NCBI GenBank assembly: GCA_025055675.1
Contig: JANWWT010000006.1
Location: forward strand, 174,730 to 238,729
Length of the DNA stretch: 64,000 bases
Origin: Pseudanabaenaceae cyanobacterium SKYG29
Lineage (GTDB): Bacteria; Cyanobacteriota; Cyanobacteriia; Pseudanabaenales; Pseudanabaenaceae
Reading direction: 5' to 3'
In this document: positions 19,145-27,609 of the stretch, piece by piece
How the letters are laid out: every line of letters begins with the position of its first letter
Position numbering within the stretch: position 1 is the first letter of the stretch
The notes under the pieces: generated by a model
Told to the model about the DNA's origin: nothing
The model's database searches: none
What the model saw: the letters and a program-made list of their open reading frames with translations, nothing else
Translations under genes and position numbers: made by a program

Positions 19145-19280
19145 GATATGATTTTCTCCTAAATTTGTCTATGACCTTATTTTAATTGACTGTTTGGAGA
19201 TTTATCATTTTGCTAAACAGCAGTTCTCCAATTAAAGACATTAAACTGAGGACTTGCCTTGGCGACGGCAGGGAGCATAG

Positions 19281-19585
19281 ATTTTGATAATTAAAGTTCG
19301 CCGTGTTGATTAAGGAGGTATCCAAACCTCAGCGGATATTGACTTCGAGCTAAACCAGGGGGAAATTGTCACTCGCAGGGAACCGAATGGGTCAGGTGCC
19401 TATCCGATCGGGGTCAATTCTCTAGCGAAGTCAACTACTCCCCACAAGCGTCTGTCTTTGGGGATTGCCCATTGTCATTCTGCAAAAACAAAAAATTCAG
19501 ATCAGACCTTTGTAGCATTGCGGTAGATGAAGATGTTTACTTCCTTTCCCCGCTTGCAAGCAAGACAGCATTGACTAGCAGTTAA
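19281..19585 (+). pseudogene. Relic of a LivF-type ABC ATPase gene
   Basis: From 19281 one frame reads ILIIKVRRVD, a TAA, GGIQTSADIDFELNQGEIVT, then EPNGSGA: the N-terminus of a LivF-like ATPase in which Walker A has lost its Lys-Thr. Further on come TPHKRLSLGIAHC (LivF subgroup motif), then SDQTFVALR, TAG, MKMFTSFPRLQARQH, TGA, LA. The same landmarks occur in order in the intact gene at 9883-10578 (NQGEIVT, PHQRLHLGIAHC, ERMFTLFPRLGERQ). Internal deletions and three stops make it a dead copy. About 215 nt from here to the gmd end hold nothing I recognise. Confidence 0.7.
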
Positions 19586-19805
19586 GATGAGTGAGTGATT
19601 GTCAGAGGTTAGTTGCTATTAAATCCTTACTATGCTGTCTGCCCCTTGCACCATCCACCTTGCTGTTCTCCGCTAATCTTTTTCCCCATTTAAGACAGCT
19701 AAATTGCTCACATCCCGTCTTATCTAGTTCTCCCAGCTTCTGAGAGGAGGCAATTATTTCTTTATGGGTATATACTACCCCCCACCGGGGAAGATGTAGG
19801 GGGAA

Positions 19806-20804
19806 TTAGTTTTTAATGCCAACCTTAGCCAGGTCAGCGTCCACCATAATTCGCACTAACTCTTTGAAAGTTACACGGGGTTGCCAGCCCAATTTTTGTT
19901 TGGCTTTAGTGGCATCTCCCAACAGCAAATCTACCTCAGAAGGACGGAAGTAGCGGGGGTCAATTTCCACATAGTCTTCCCATTTGAGGTTGACGTAACT
20001 GAAGGCTTCCTCTAAAAACTCCCTTACAGAGTGGGTTTCCCCTGTGGCAATGACAAAATCATCGGGTTCTTCCTGTTGCAGAATTAGCCAAATTGCCTCC
20101 ACATAATCTTTAGCATATCCCCAGTCCCGCTTAGCATCGAGGTTGCCCAGATAGAGTTTGTCCTGTTTCTTCGCCAGGATATTGGCAATCGCCATGGTAA
20201 TTTTACGGGTAACAAAAGTATGCCCGCGGCGGGGAGATTCGTGGTTAAAAAGAATACCATTGGCTGCAAACAGACCGTAGGCTTCCCGGTAATTAACCGT
20301 CTGCCAGTGGGCATAGACCTTAGCACAGGCATAGGGACTGCGGGGGTAGAAGGGGGTAGTTTCCCGTTGGGGCACTTCCTGCACTAAACCAAACATCTCG
20401 GAAGAACCCGCTTGGTAAAACTTCACTCTCCTACCAGTGTGTTGTTGATAATCTCTGATTGCCTCCAGGAGGCGCAGTGTCCCCATCGCCACAGTATCGA
20501 CAGTATATTCAGGGGCATCAAAACTGACCCGCACATGGGACTGGGCACCCAGATTGTAAACTTCTATTGGCTCCACAGCTCCCAAAATTTTGCGTAGGGT
20601 AGTGCCGTCTGTGAGATCGCCGTAGTGGAGAAAAAGTCTGGTATTGGGCAGGTGGGGGTCCTGGTAAAGATGCTCAATGCGGCTAGTGTTAATCAAAGAC
20701 GATCGGCGAATAATGCCATGGACTTCGTAGCCCTTGTCCAGCAGTAGTTCCGCTAGGTAGGAGCCATCCTGCCCTGTGATACCAGTGATCAGCGCTTTTT
20801 TCAT
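19806..20804 (-). CDS. gmd: GDP-mannose 4,6-dehydratase
   Basis: Converts GDP-D-mannose to GDP-4-keto-6-deoxymannose, the first step to GDP-L-fucose and related sugars. The 332-residue SDR protein has [15 protein letters not shown] (NAD binding), [11 protein letters not shown], the catalytic set GSSEMFG and [12 protein letters not shown] (Tyr-x3-Lys), and [16 protein letters not shown]. Full length. The usual partner, GDP-fucose synthase (fcl), is not adjacent; downstream lies the decayed region. It starts 2 nt after the DUF2811 gene, so both are probably one transcript. Possible use: fucose on myxol carotenoids (with crtD nearby) or surface polysaccharide. Confidence 0.95.
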   Translation of the reverse strand: MKKALITGITGQDGSYLAELLLDKGYEVHGIIRRSSLINTSRIEHLYQDPHLPNTRLFLHYGDLTDGTTLRKILGAVEPIEVYNLGAQSHVRVSFDAPEYTVDTVAMGTLRLLEAIRDYQQHTGRRVKFYQAGSSEMFGLVQEVPQRETTPFYPRSPYACAKVYAHWQTVNYREAYGLFAANGILFNHESPRRGHTFVTRKITMAIANILAKKQDKLYLGNLDAKRDWGYAKDYVEAIWLILQQEEPDDFVIATGETHSVREFLEEAFSYVNLKWEDYVEIDPRYFRPSEVDLLLGDATKAKQKLGWQPRVTFKELVRIMVDADLAKVGIKN

Positions 20805-20806
20805 AG

Positions 20807-21031
20807 CTAGAAAGTGTGTTGGAAGAGAGCGTTGAGGTAAACTTTAGCGGCATTGCGGTAGTTCTTGGCAGCAGATACTGTTTCTGAGGTTCCATTTTGC
20901 AACAAAAACAGGGAGAGGGCAGCGCAGAAAACCCGGTCTTGGTCCCAATCGGGGTGGGACTCCAGGTAATTTTGCAGCGTCTCGTACAGCTCCTCAGGGA
21001 TTTCAGCCAGGATGCTCACACGGGTAGTCAT
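20807..21031 (-). CDS. DUF2811 family protein
   Basis: Cyanobacterial protein of 74 residues starting [20 protein letters not shown], then [20 protein letters not shown]. This matches the small DUF2811 family as I remember it; its function is unknown. It has a short helix-rich domain and no signal or membrane segment. It precedes gmd by 2 nt on the same strand and is divergent from rodA across the DnaA-box-bearing intergenic region. Confidence 0.82.
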   Translation of the reverse strand: MTTRVSILAEIPEELYETLQNYLESHPDWDQDRVFCAALSLFLLQNGTSETVSAAKNYRNAAKVYLNALFQHTF

Positions 21032-21278
21032 GGTGGTTACTCCAACTCGTCATTTTGGAATGGCGGGCTTTTATTTTGTGACCTTTCCCCCCCGTTGTCA
21101 ACGCAGGCTTGGTTTGGCTGTTGCACCCAAGACACTACAGAGAATCTAGGTTTTGACTGGTTTGCCGCAACATTCCCTCACATTTTCCCTAAGGGACAAG
21201 TTTTCCCCAGACCCGCCTCCCCCGATCGCAGAAAGCCGTGACATCAGTGACCTTGACCAAGTTTAACTGCATTCGCCC

Positions 21279-21320
21279 TGTGGAAAACTAGGGCAAATCT
21301 GTGGAAAAACCTGTGGAAAA
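21279..21320 (-). promoter_or_regulatory. Three DnaA-box-like nonamers (TTTTCCACA on the minus strand)
   Basis: Exact copies of TGTGGAAAA occur at 21279-21287, 21300-21308 and 21312-21320, all in one orientation. TTTTCCACA is the DnaA-box form reported for the Synechococcus elongatus origin region. The cluster could be part of an origin, a DnaA-controlled promoter for rodA, or a DnaA titration site. The sequence alone does not decide between these. Confidence 0.55.
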
Positions 21321-21367
21321 CTTTCTCTGGCACAGGCATAAAATTTAAGAAAATTTAGCCCAATAAT

Positions 21368-21383
21368 GTTAAGAGTTCTTAAC
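21368..21383. repeat. Inverted repeat just upstream of rodA
   Basis: GTTAAG and CTTAAC form a perfect 6-bp inverted repeat with a 4-nt centre, ending 4 nt before the rodA ATG. It occupies the place of the ribosome binding site, and no Shine-Dalgarno sequence is seen there. It may be an operator or an RNA hairpin. Confidence 0.35.
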
Positions 21384-21387
21384 CTAC

Positions 21388-22617
21388 ATGAACTTGAGCA
21401 GGTACAAAGGTTTTTGGGAGTGGGACTGGTGGCTGATAGCTCCCTGTCTGGGCTTAATAGGGATTGGCGGAGCAGCTATCTATAGCATCAACTACAACAA
21501 TCCCCCCTTGGGGAATTACTGGTGGCAGCATCTCCTGACGGGGGGCGTGGGGCTAATCTTAGTTGCCTGTCTCCGTCAGTGGCATTATCCCCATTTACTA
21601 ACTTGGCACTGGTTGATTTATGGATTGACTAATGTCAGCTTAATCTTGGTGCTGCAGTTTGGGGTAGTTGCTTCAGGGGCGCAGAGTTGGCTGAATTTGG
21701 CAGGATTTCATGTACAACCCTCGGAGTTTGCCAAAATTAGCTTGATAATCTCCATCGCTGCTCTCCTGCACAAGCAGTCTGTACAGAGAGTAGGGGATTT
21801 ACTGCGGGTTTTACTGGTAGTTTTACCCCCCTGGGTCTTGGTCTTGGTGCAACCCGACCTGGGTACAGCAATAGTTATTTTGGCAATCACGATGGGAATG
21901 CTCTATTGGGCGGGGACACCCTTAAGCTGGCTACTACTGATGTGTTCCCCCTTAATTTCCGCTTTAATTTTAGCCTTCTCCCTCCCCCTCTGGTTTGTCT
22001 GGATTGGCGGGATTGGGGCAGTGGCTTTTTGGTCTAGTTCCAGTCGGCGGACACCTGTGACAGTGGCTGCTGTCATTGTCAATTTAATTAGCGGTGAGTT
22101 GGGGAAGATAGCTTGGCATCTGCTCCATCCCTACCAACGACAGCGCCTAGTTTTATTTCTTAACCCCGATCAGGACCCCTTAGGGGGTGGGTACCACCTA
22201 ATTCAATCCCGGATTGCCATTGGGGCGGGACAACTGTGGGGGCAGGGGTTTCTGCAAGGCTCCCAGACCCAACTCAGTTTTATCCCTGAGCAACACACTG
22301 ATTTTGTGTTTTCCGCCATCGGCGAGGAGTGGGGCTTTGTCGGCAGTATGATGGTGCTTGCCCTTTTTTTTGTGCTTTGCTGCCGCCTATTGCTGATTGC
22401 AGTTACCTGCCGTTCCAATTTCGGCTCCCTGTTGGCGATCGGGATGCTTTCCTTAGTTTTTTTCCAGGTGTGTGTCAATGTGGGGATGACGGTTGGGTTA
22501 GCCCCTGTCACAGGTATTCCTTTGCCCTTCCTTAGCTATGGGCGGGCGGCCCTCCTTGCCTATCTGCTGGGTGTGGGCATCGTCGGCTCTGTGGGCAACC
22601 AAGGGAAAATCTGCTAG
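21388..22617 (+). CDS. rodA: Rod shape-determining protein RodA (SEDS glycosyltransferase)
   Basis: Peptidoglycan polymerase of the SEDS family that acts with a class B penicillin-binding protein in cell elongation. The 409 residues have about ten membrane helices. SEDS hallmarks are QPSEFAKISLI, VLVQPDLGTAIVILAITMGM, PEQHTDFVFSAIGEEWGFVG and the C-terminal LPFLSYG. The opening region WWLIAPCLGLIGIGGAAIYS and overall size favour RodA over FtsW. The upstream region carries DnaA-box-like repeats and an inverted repeat, and no clear Shine-Dalgarno is present. Confidence 0.92.
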   Translation: MNLSRYKGFWEWDWWLIAPCLGLIGIGGAAIYSINYNNPPLGNYWWQHLLTGGVGLILVACLRQWHYPHLLTWHWLIYGLTNVSLILVLQFGVVASGAQSWLNLAGFHVQPSEFAKISLIISIAALLHKQSVQRVGDLLRVLLVVLPPWVLVLVQPDLGTAIVILAITMGMLYWAGTPLSWLLLMCSPLISALILAFSLPLWFVWIGGIGAVAFWSSSSRRTPVTVAAVIVNLISGELGKIAWHLLHPYQRQRLVLFLNPDQDPLGGGYHLIQSRIAIGAGQLWGQGFLQGSQTQLSFIPEQHTDFVFSAIGEEWGFVGSMMVLALFFVLCCRLLLIAVTCRSNFGSLLAIGMLSLVFFQVCVNVGMTVGLAPVTGIPLPFLSYGRAALLAYLLGVGIVGSVGNQGKIC

Positions 22618-22641
22618 AATAGTAAAAACAGGGTGGCTGTT

Positions 22642-23718
22642 ATGGAATTCCCAGTAGCGGGGGTAGTGATTCGTCCTCTACAACATCGTGACCTTACCCA
22701 GGTTGCCCACTTACACCAGGTGGGGGCAGCGGCAGACCTAGACATAGAGGAGTGGATTGGTTTAGTGCGCCGTGCCAGTTGGTTACCCTGGCAAAAGGTT
22801 TCCCAAGCCTACGTGGGGGAAATAAACGGAGAAATTCAGGGGTATATCCTAGTGCTGCCTGTAAATGATAGCCGCACCACCTGGCGAGTACAACAGATTG
22901 TAGTGAGTCCAGGGCAGCTCTACAGCTTGGGCAGTCAGTTGATTCGGCACTGCTTGGAGTATTGCTGGGAAGCGCGGATGTGGCTGGCGGAGGTAGACGA
23001 GCAGGCAAGAGACACGATCGCTCTCTGTCGGCAGAATGGCTTTCAGCCCCTTGCCCATCTCACAACCTGGGTGATTCCTGCCCCTGTTCTAGCAGCTTTG
23101 CAAGAGCACACACCAGCTCTGCCGAATTTATACCCTATTGGCAATGTAGATGCCCCCCTGCTCTACCAGTTGGAGAACGCGGCGATGCCGCCCCAGATTC
23201 GGCAGGTCTATGATTGGGGAGTGCAGGACTTTCGCCATAACCCCCTAGTCAAGTTCTGGCACCACAGTCAGTTGTTCCTGTCCCAGCGGCAGGAGATTAC
23301 AGGGTATGTCTATGAAAGCCAGCGGAAAGCTGCGATCGCTTCCTTCCGTCTACTATTGCAGCGGGTCAAGGAAGACCAGAGTGCTACCCACCAGCTGCAG
23401 TTGACTGTCCACCCTGCCTATACTTGGCTCTACCCAGAGATGATTGCCCAGGTTGCTCAGATTGTGATACGCCATCGTCCTGCAGCCCAGGATGCTCTTA
23501 CCCTAGTTTCGGCGGACTACCAACCGGAGCGGGAGGACTATCTGGAAAAAATCGGGGCGACGCGGTTGGGGCAGAAGGTACTATTAGCCCGATCGGTTTG
23601 GCACAAAGTCAGGGAAACTAAGCCGGTTTTAGAGGGATTACAGTTATCGCGGGTATTGTCGAGTCTGCAACCGGCACAAAAACCAGTACCTGGTAGGATT
23701 GAAGCCGAAGCGGAATAG
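22642..23718 (+). CDS. GNAT-family acetyltransferase-like protein
   Basis: Cytoplasmic protein of about 358 residues. The N-terminal half looks like a GNAT domain (VVIRPLQHRDLTQVAHLHQ ... VQQIVVSPGQLYSLGSQLI ... ALCRQNGFQPL), with the acetyl-CoA-binding loop somewhat degenerate. The C-terminal half repeats a weaker GNAT-like pattern (LQLTVHPAYTWLYPEMI ... YLEKIGATRLGQKVLL). I prefer the ATG at 22642; a GTG at 22633 is in frame. It follows rodA by 24 nt and precedes cphA. The substrate is unknown. Confidence 0.7.
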   Translation: MEFPVAGVVIRPLQHRDLTQVAHLHQVGAAADLDIEEWIGLVRRASWLPWQKVSQAYVGEINGEIQGYILVLPVNDSRTTWRVQQIVVSPGQLYSLGSQLIRHCLEYCWEARMWLAEVDEQARDTIALCRQNGFQPLAHLTTWVIPAPVLAALQEHTPALPNLYPIGNVDAPLLYQLENAAMPPQIRQVYDWGVQDFRHNPLVKFWHHSQLFLSQRQEITGYVYESQRKAAIASFRLLLQRVKEDQSATHQLQLTVHPAYTWLYPEMIAQVAQIVIRHRPAAQDALTLVSADYQPEREDYLEKIGATRLGQKVLLARSVWHKVRETKPVLEGLQLSRVLSSLQPAQKPVPGRIEAEAE

Positions 23719-23749
23719 ACCAACTGTATCCTAGGTTTTGTTGCTTTTG

Positions 23750-23763
23750 GTACAGTAGTTTAC
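23750..23763. promoter_or_regulatory. NtcA-type palindrome GTA-N8-TAC upstream of cphA
   Basis: GTACAGTAGTTTAC fits the consensus of the cyanobacterial nitrogen regulator NtcA and lies 47 nt upstream of the cphA ATG. Possible -10 hexamers (TAGTAT at 23775, TAGATT at 23782) sit closer than the usual 22-23 nt of class II NtcA promoters. The site is an exact match to the six fixed bases; its function is inferred from the target gene. Confidence 0.5.
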
Positions 23764-23810
23764 TCCATCTACAGTAGTATTTAGATTTGGATGTTCTCCG
23801 GCGATTTTCT

Positions 23811-26363
23811 ATGAAGATTCTCAAAACACAGGCACTGAGGGGACCGAACTTTTGGCACATCGATCGCCACCAGTTGATTGTGGTGCGCCTAGATTTGGAA
23901 GGGAACATCCATCATTTGGAGCGGTTTTACCGGGAGTTAGAGCAGTGTCTGCCCCAGATTGATACCCGTAGGTTTCCCCTGACACAGGAGGGCGTAGCCC
24001 AGGCAGTGGCGGAGGTTGCCTTGGAGTTACAGCGCATGGCGGGGATGGAGGTAGAGTTTGCCACGGCACGAGCAACTAGCGATCGGGATGTATATAATTG
24101 TGTGTTTGAGTACCAGTACGAGGAATGTGGGCGTTATGCAGCGCGGGCGGCGGTCAGGTTGTGTCAGGATGTGCTGGAAACGGGGACTTATAAAGAACTA
24201 GAGGATGACCGCAAGGACTTAGAGGAAATTAAGCTAGATTCCCAGCTGGGACCGAGTACGGATTCTATTGTGGCAGAGGCTAAGGCACGGAAAATTCCCT
24301 GGCTGGAACTGGGCAGCAGAGCGATGATTCAACTGGGGTATGGGGTCTATCAAAAACGCATCCAGGCAACCCTGACCGATCGTAGTGGCATTTTGGCGGT
24401 GGAGCTGGCTTGTGATAAGGAGGGGACAAAGCGGATTCTCCAGGATTCGGGGATTCCTGTGCCCAGGGGGACAGTAATTAAATCGCTCAAGTACCTAGAG
24501 GATGCCATTGAGGAGGTAGGGGGTTTCCCCATTGTGGTTAAACCACTGGATGGCAATCACGGTAGGGGGATCACGATCGATGTGCGCAGTGTAGAGGAGG
24601 CGGAGGCTGCTTTTGCCCTAGCCCAGCAGGTATCAGATGGGGTGATTATTGAGAAATTCCACCGGGGTAGAGATTATCGCGTGTTGGTGATCGATGGACG
24701 GGTGGTGGCGGTAGCAGAACGGGTACCTGCCCATGTGATCGGTGATGGGCGCTCGACAATTGCAGAATTAGTGGAAATTACCAACCAAGACCCCCGGCGG
24801 GGTGTGGGGCACGACAACGTTCTGACTAAGATTGTGGTTGACCAGACCAGTTTAGCTGTCCTCAAGCGCCAGGGATTTACCCTAGAGAGTGTACCCCGAT
24901 CGGGGGAAGTGGTCTACTTGCGGGCAACGGCGAATTTGAGTACGGGGGGTATTTCCGTCGATCGCACGGATGAGATTCACCCAGAGAATGTGTGGCTATG
25001 TCAGCGGGTGGCACGGATTATTGGTTTGGATATTGCAGGGATTGATGTGGTTACCCCTGATATTCGCCAGCCGATTCGGGCAACGGACGGGGTAATTGTG
25101 GAAGTCAATGCGGCGCCTGGGTTTCGTATGCACACTGCCCCCAGTGTGGGATTGCCCCGCAATGTGGGTGAACCGGTGATAGATATGTTGTTCCCGCCGG
25201 GCAGCCCCTGTCGTATCCCAATTATCGCAGTGACGGGCACAAACGGCAAGACTACAACCACTCGCCTAATTGCTCATATTTTCAAGCAGACGCATAAAGT
25301 AGTGGGCTATACCACCACCGATGGCATCTACATTGGTGACTGGTTAGTAGAGAAAGGAGACACTACTGGACCCTACAGTGCCCAGGTCATTCTGCGGGAC
25401 CCCACGGTGGAAGTGGCGGTATTAGAGACGGCGCGGGGAGGAATTCTACGGTCAGGTTTAGGTTTCGATCGAGCGGATGTGGGGATTGTCTTGAATGTGC
25501 AAGCAGATCACCTGGGTCTGGGGGATATAGACACGATCGAGGATTTAGCGGAATTAAAGAGTGTAGTGGTGCGGGCAGCAGCAGGTTACGCTATTTTGAA
25601 TGCCGAAGACCCCTTAGTAGCGGCAATGGCAAAGGTAGTGACAGCGGAAGTGGCATACTTTTCCCTTGACCCCCATTTGTCTTTAGTACGGGAGCACGTG
25701 CGCCAGGGAGGGATAGCAGCGGTATATGAGAATGGCTATCTCTCGATCGTGAAGAACGGTTGGACAATACGCATAGAACAGGCGGCTAATGTGCCCTTGA
25801 CCCTGGGGGGCAAAGCAGAATTCATGATTCAAAATTGTTTGGCGGCGGTGTTGGCTGCCTATGTGCAGGGCGTGAGAGTTGAGCAAATCCGCAAAGCCTT
25901 GACCACTTTCGTTGCTTCTGCTGACCAGACCCCTGGGCGCATGAACCTGTTCAATATGGGTAAGTTTCACGTCCTGGTGGACTACGCCCACAATCCCGCG
26001 GGCTACCGTGCCATTTCCGGGTTTATCAACAGCTGGCAGGGGGAAAAGATTGGTGTAATTGGGGCACCGGGCGATCGACGCAATGCGGACATCGAAGAAC
26101 TAGGGGAATTAGCAGCGGAGATGTTCGATCGGGTGATTATTAAAGAGGATAGTGACCGTAGGGGCAGAGAGCGCCATGAGGTGGCAGACTTGTTATGCCG
26201 CGGGATCACCCATGTCAGCCCTAATTTCCCCTATCAAATTATCCTCGATGAAAAGGAAGCGATTACTAAAGCTCTGGCAATTGCCCCCGATCGCTCCTTG
26301 GTGGTCATCTTCCCAGAGAAGGTGGATCAAACGATCGAGATTATCAAAAAAGCCATGCCCTGA
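23811..26363 (+). CDS. cphA: Cyanophycin synthetase
   Basis: Polymerises aspartate and arginine into multi-L-arginyl-poly-L-aspartate without a template. I start at the ATG at 23811 (MKILKTQALRGPNFWHIDR, the family N-terminus), giving 850 residues. Order: N-terminal domain; ATP-grasp domain at about 215-470 with VVKPLDGNHGRGI and DVVTPDIRQP; Mur-ligase-like domain from about 475 with P-loop VTGTNGKTTTTRLIA, DRADVGIVLNVQADHLG and VLVDYAHNPAGY. It is slightly shorter than typical (about 870-900). An NtcA-type box lies upstream, fitting nitrogen control. No cphB (cyanophycinase) is adjacent. Confidence 0.96.
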   Translation: MKILKTQALRGPNFWHIDRHQLIVVRLDLEGNIHHLERFYRELEQCLPQIDTRRFPLTQEGVAQAVAEVALELQRMAGMEVEFATARATSDRDVYNCVFEYQYEECGRYAARAAVRLCQDVLETGTYKELEDDRKDLEEIKLDSQLGPSTDSIVAEAKARKIPWLELGSRAMIQLGYGVYQKRIQATLTDRSGILAVELACDKEGTKRILQDSGIPVPRGTVIKSLKYLEDAIEEVGGFPIVVKPLDGNHGRGITIDVRSVEEAEAAFALAQQVSDGVIIEKFHRGRDYRVLVIDGRVVAVAERVPAHVIGDGRSTIAELVEITNQDPRRGVGHDNVLTKIVVDQTSLAVLKRQGFTLESVPRSGEVVYLRATANLSTGGISVDRTDEIHPENVWLCQRVARIIGLDIAGIDVVTPDIRQPIRATDGVIVEVNAAPGFRMHTAPSVGLPRNVGEPVIDMLFPPGSPCRIPIIAVTGTNGKTTTTRLIAHIFKQTHKVVGYTTTDGIYIGDWLVEKGDTTGPYSAQVILRDPTVEVAVLETARGGILRSGLGFDRADVGIVLNVQADHLGLGDIDTIEDLAELKSVVVRAAAGYAILNAEDPLVAAMAKVVTAEVAYFSLDPHLSLVREHVRQGGIAAVYENGYLSIVKNGWTIRIEQAANVPLTLGGKAEFMIQNCLAAVLAAYVQGVRVEQIRKALTTFVASADQTPGRMNLFNMGKFHVLVDYAHNPAGYRAISGFINSWQGEKIGVIGAPGDRRNADIEELGELAAEMFDRVIIKEDSDRRGRERHEVADLLCRGITHVSPNFPYQIILDEKEAITKALAIAPDRSLVVIFPEKVDQTIEIIKKAMP

Positions 26364-26427
26364 TTATGCCTGGGAGGGATTGTCTGGACAGAGGGGCAGG
26401 AGTAACATAGGGAAGAGAGTTTTAGTA

Positions 26428-26613
26428 ATGATCATGACGGAACCGAGCCAACTGCCGCAGATAGAAGACCCCAAATTTGGCTTTAATACCTATGCGGAGC
26501 GCTTAAACGGTAGGGCAGCAATGGTAGGGTTTGTACTTGCCCTGGTGATTGAATACTTTACCCATCAGGGTGTACTAGCTTGGTTAGGCATTATCAATCC
26601 TGCCAATTATTAG
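26428..26613 (+). CDS. High light-inducible protein (HLIP)
   Basis: One-helix chlorophyll-binding thylakoid protein of 61 residues. The motif AERLNGRAAMVGFVLALVIE is the chlorophyll a/b-binding helix with the ExxNGRxAMxGF pattern. The N-terminus contains FGFNTYAE, also common in HLIPs. The ATG at 26428 is preceded at good distance by GGAAGAGAG; a second ATG two codons on is possible. Members protect photosystem II and chlorophyll biosynthesis under excess light. It is followed at once by lspA. Confidence 0.88.
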   Translation: MIMTEPSQLPQIEDPKFGFNTYAERLNGRAAMVGFVLALVIEYFTHQGVLAWLGIINPANY

Positions 26614-26638
26614 TAGAAGCAATCGATCGTTTTGGCTA

Positions 26639-27064
26639 GTGGCGGGAGCTGGTCTGGCTATAGACCAGGTGACTAAGCTATTGGTAATGAAACTGATGGA
26701 GCTGCATCAGAGTATTCCCCTGTGGAGGGGTGTCTTCCATTTGACCTACGTGACTAATACAGGGGCAGCCTTTAGTTTATTCAGTCAAAATCCGATCGGT
26801 TTGAAATGGATTTCCCTGCTTGTGAGTTTGGGATTGGTGATCTTAGGCTGGCGGGCAAGGAATTGGCACCCTTGGGAGAAAGTAGGATTCGGTCTCATTT
26901 TGGCGGGGGCAGCGGGCAATGGCATCGATCGATTTTTATACGGTTATGTCATTGATTTTTTGGATTTGCGCTTAATTCGTTTTCCTGTGTTCAACGTAGC
27001 TGATGTGTGCATTAACTTAGGATTAGCTTGTCTTCTAGTCTATCTATGGCAGCATCCCCGATAG
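26639..27064 (+). CDS. lspA: Lipoprotein signal peptidase (signal peptidase II)
   Basis: Aspartic protease that removes signal peptides from prolipoproteins in the cytoplasmic membrane. The catalytic Asp residues lie in AAGNGIDRF and FNVADVCINLG; TNTGAAFSLF and AIDQVTKLL are further family signatures. The first usual start codon is the GTG at 26639 (141 residues), but it cuts into the first helix. The frame upstream, back to a stop at 26585, reads SRSNRSFWLV, which looks like the natural N-terminus, yet offers only ATT, ATC or CTG as starts. It is close to the HLIP stop. Confidence 0.9.
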   Translation: MAGAGLAIDQVTKLLVMKLMELHQSIPLWRGVFHLTYVTNTGAAFSLFSQNPIGLKWISLLVSLGLVILGWRARNWHPWEKVGFGLILAGAAGNGIDRFLYGYVIDFLDLRLIRFPVFNVADVCINLGLACLLVYLWQHPR

Positions 27065-27609
27065 CCCCTTGGCGCTCACCCCTAGCCCGTGCCCTCCATT
27101 ATCACAAGGAACCCCATGCCCGTTACGTCCAGTTAGCTACTGTTTCCCCCCAGAGTTTGCCCCACAATCGCACAGTAGTATTTCGTGGTTTCCTCAGAGA
27201 CACCGATACCCTGCAGTTTATTACCGATCGCCGTTCCGCCAAAGTTCAGGACATTAAAGCTCATCCCTACGGTGAGGTGTGTTGGTATTTCCCCAAGACA
27301 AGGGAACAATTTCGCATAGCGGGTAGTTTAAGACTGATAGATACTGCTGACCCCGATCGCACCGCCCTGTGGCAAGCGATTTCTGCCAAAGCCAGAGCGC
27401 AATTTTTCTGGGCAGAGCCAGGAGCACCTCGACAAGCCGCTACAGAGTTTATAGAGACCTGGGCGGGCTTAGACCCCCCTGACAATTTTTGCTTATTACT
27501 CTTACAACCAACTACGGTAGACCACCTACAACTGCGAGGCAACCCCCAGAATCGCACTCTCTACAAGTGGGAAAACAATCAATGGACTGTTACTGACATC
27601 AATCCCTAA
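27046..27609 (+). CDS. Pyridoxamine 5'-phosphate oxidase-like FMN protein (Alr4036 type)
   Basis: Cytoplasmic FMN-binding split-barrel protein of 187 residues: PWRSPLARALHYHKEPHARY, VQLATVSPQSLPHNRTVVFR, FITDRRSAKVQDI and EVCWYFPKTREQFRIAGSLR. This corresponds to the Pyridox_oxase_2 group named after Anabaena Alr4036, whose substrate is not settled. The ATG at 27046 overlaps lspA by 19 nt. Its stop codon interlocks with that of the convergent pentapeptide gene in CTAA. Confidence 0.83.
   Translation: MAASPIAPWRSPLARALHYHKEPHARYVQLATVSPQSLPHNRTVVFRGFLRDTDTLQFITDRRSAKVQDIKAHPYGEVCWYFPKTREQFRIAGSLRLIDTADPDRTALWQAISAKARAQFFWAEPGAPRQAATEFIETWAGLDPPDNFCLLLLQPTTVDHLQLRGNPQNRTLYKWENNQWTVTDINP

Larger units (their letters stand above)
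21032..21387. other. Intergenic region with DnaA-box-like cluster and AT-rich stretch
   Basis: A 356-nt gap between the divergent DUF2811 and rodA genes. It holds three identical TGTGGAAAA nonamers (21279-21320), a near match in the other direction (TTTTCCCCA at 21201-21209), an AT-rich stretch from about 21337 to 21385 and an inverted repeat just before rodA. It must contain the promoters of both flanking genes. No open reading frame of note is present. Confidence 0.6.

Noticed and set aside
19590..19805. A further gene relic between the LivF relic and gmd.
   Set aside because: Translation in all frames by eye gave no recognisable family; a weak C/G-rich palindrome near 19785 is too irregular to call a terminator.
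26152..26427. A 153-residue ORF that contains the HLIP.
   Set aside because: The first part overlaps cphA in another frame; only the portion from 26428 is HLIP-like and has a ribosome binding site.
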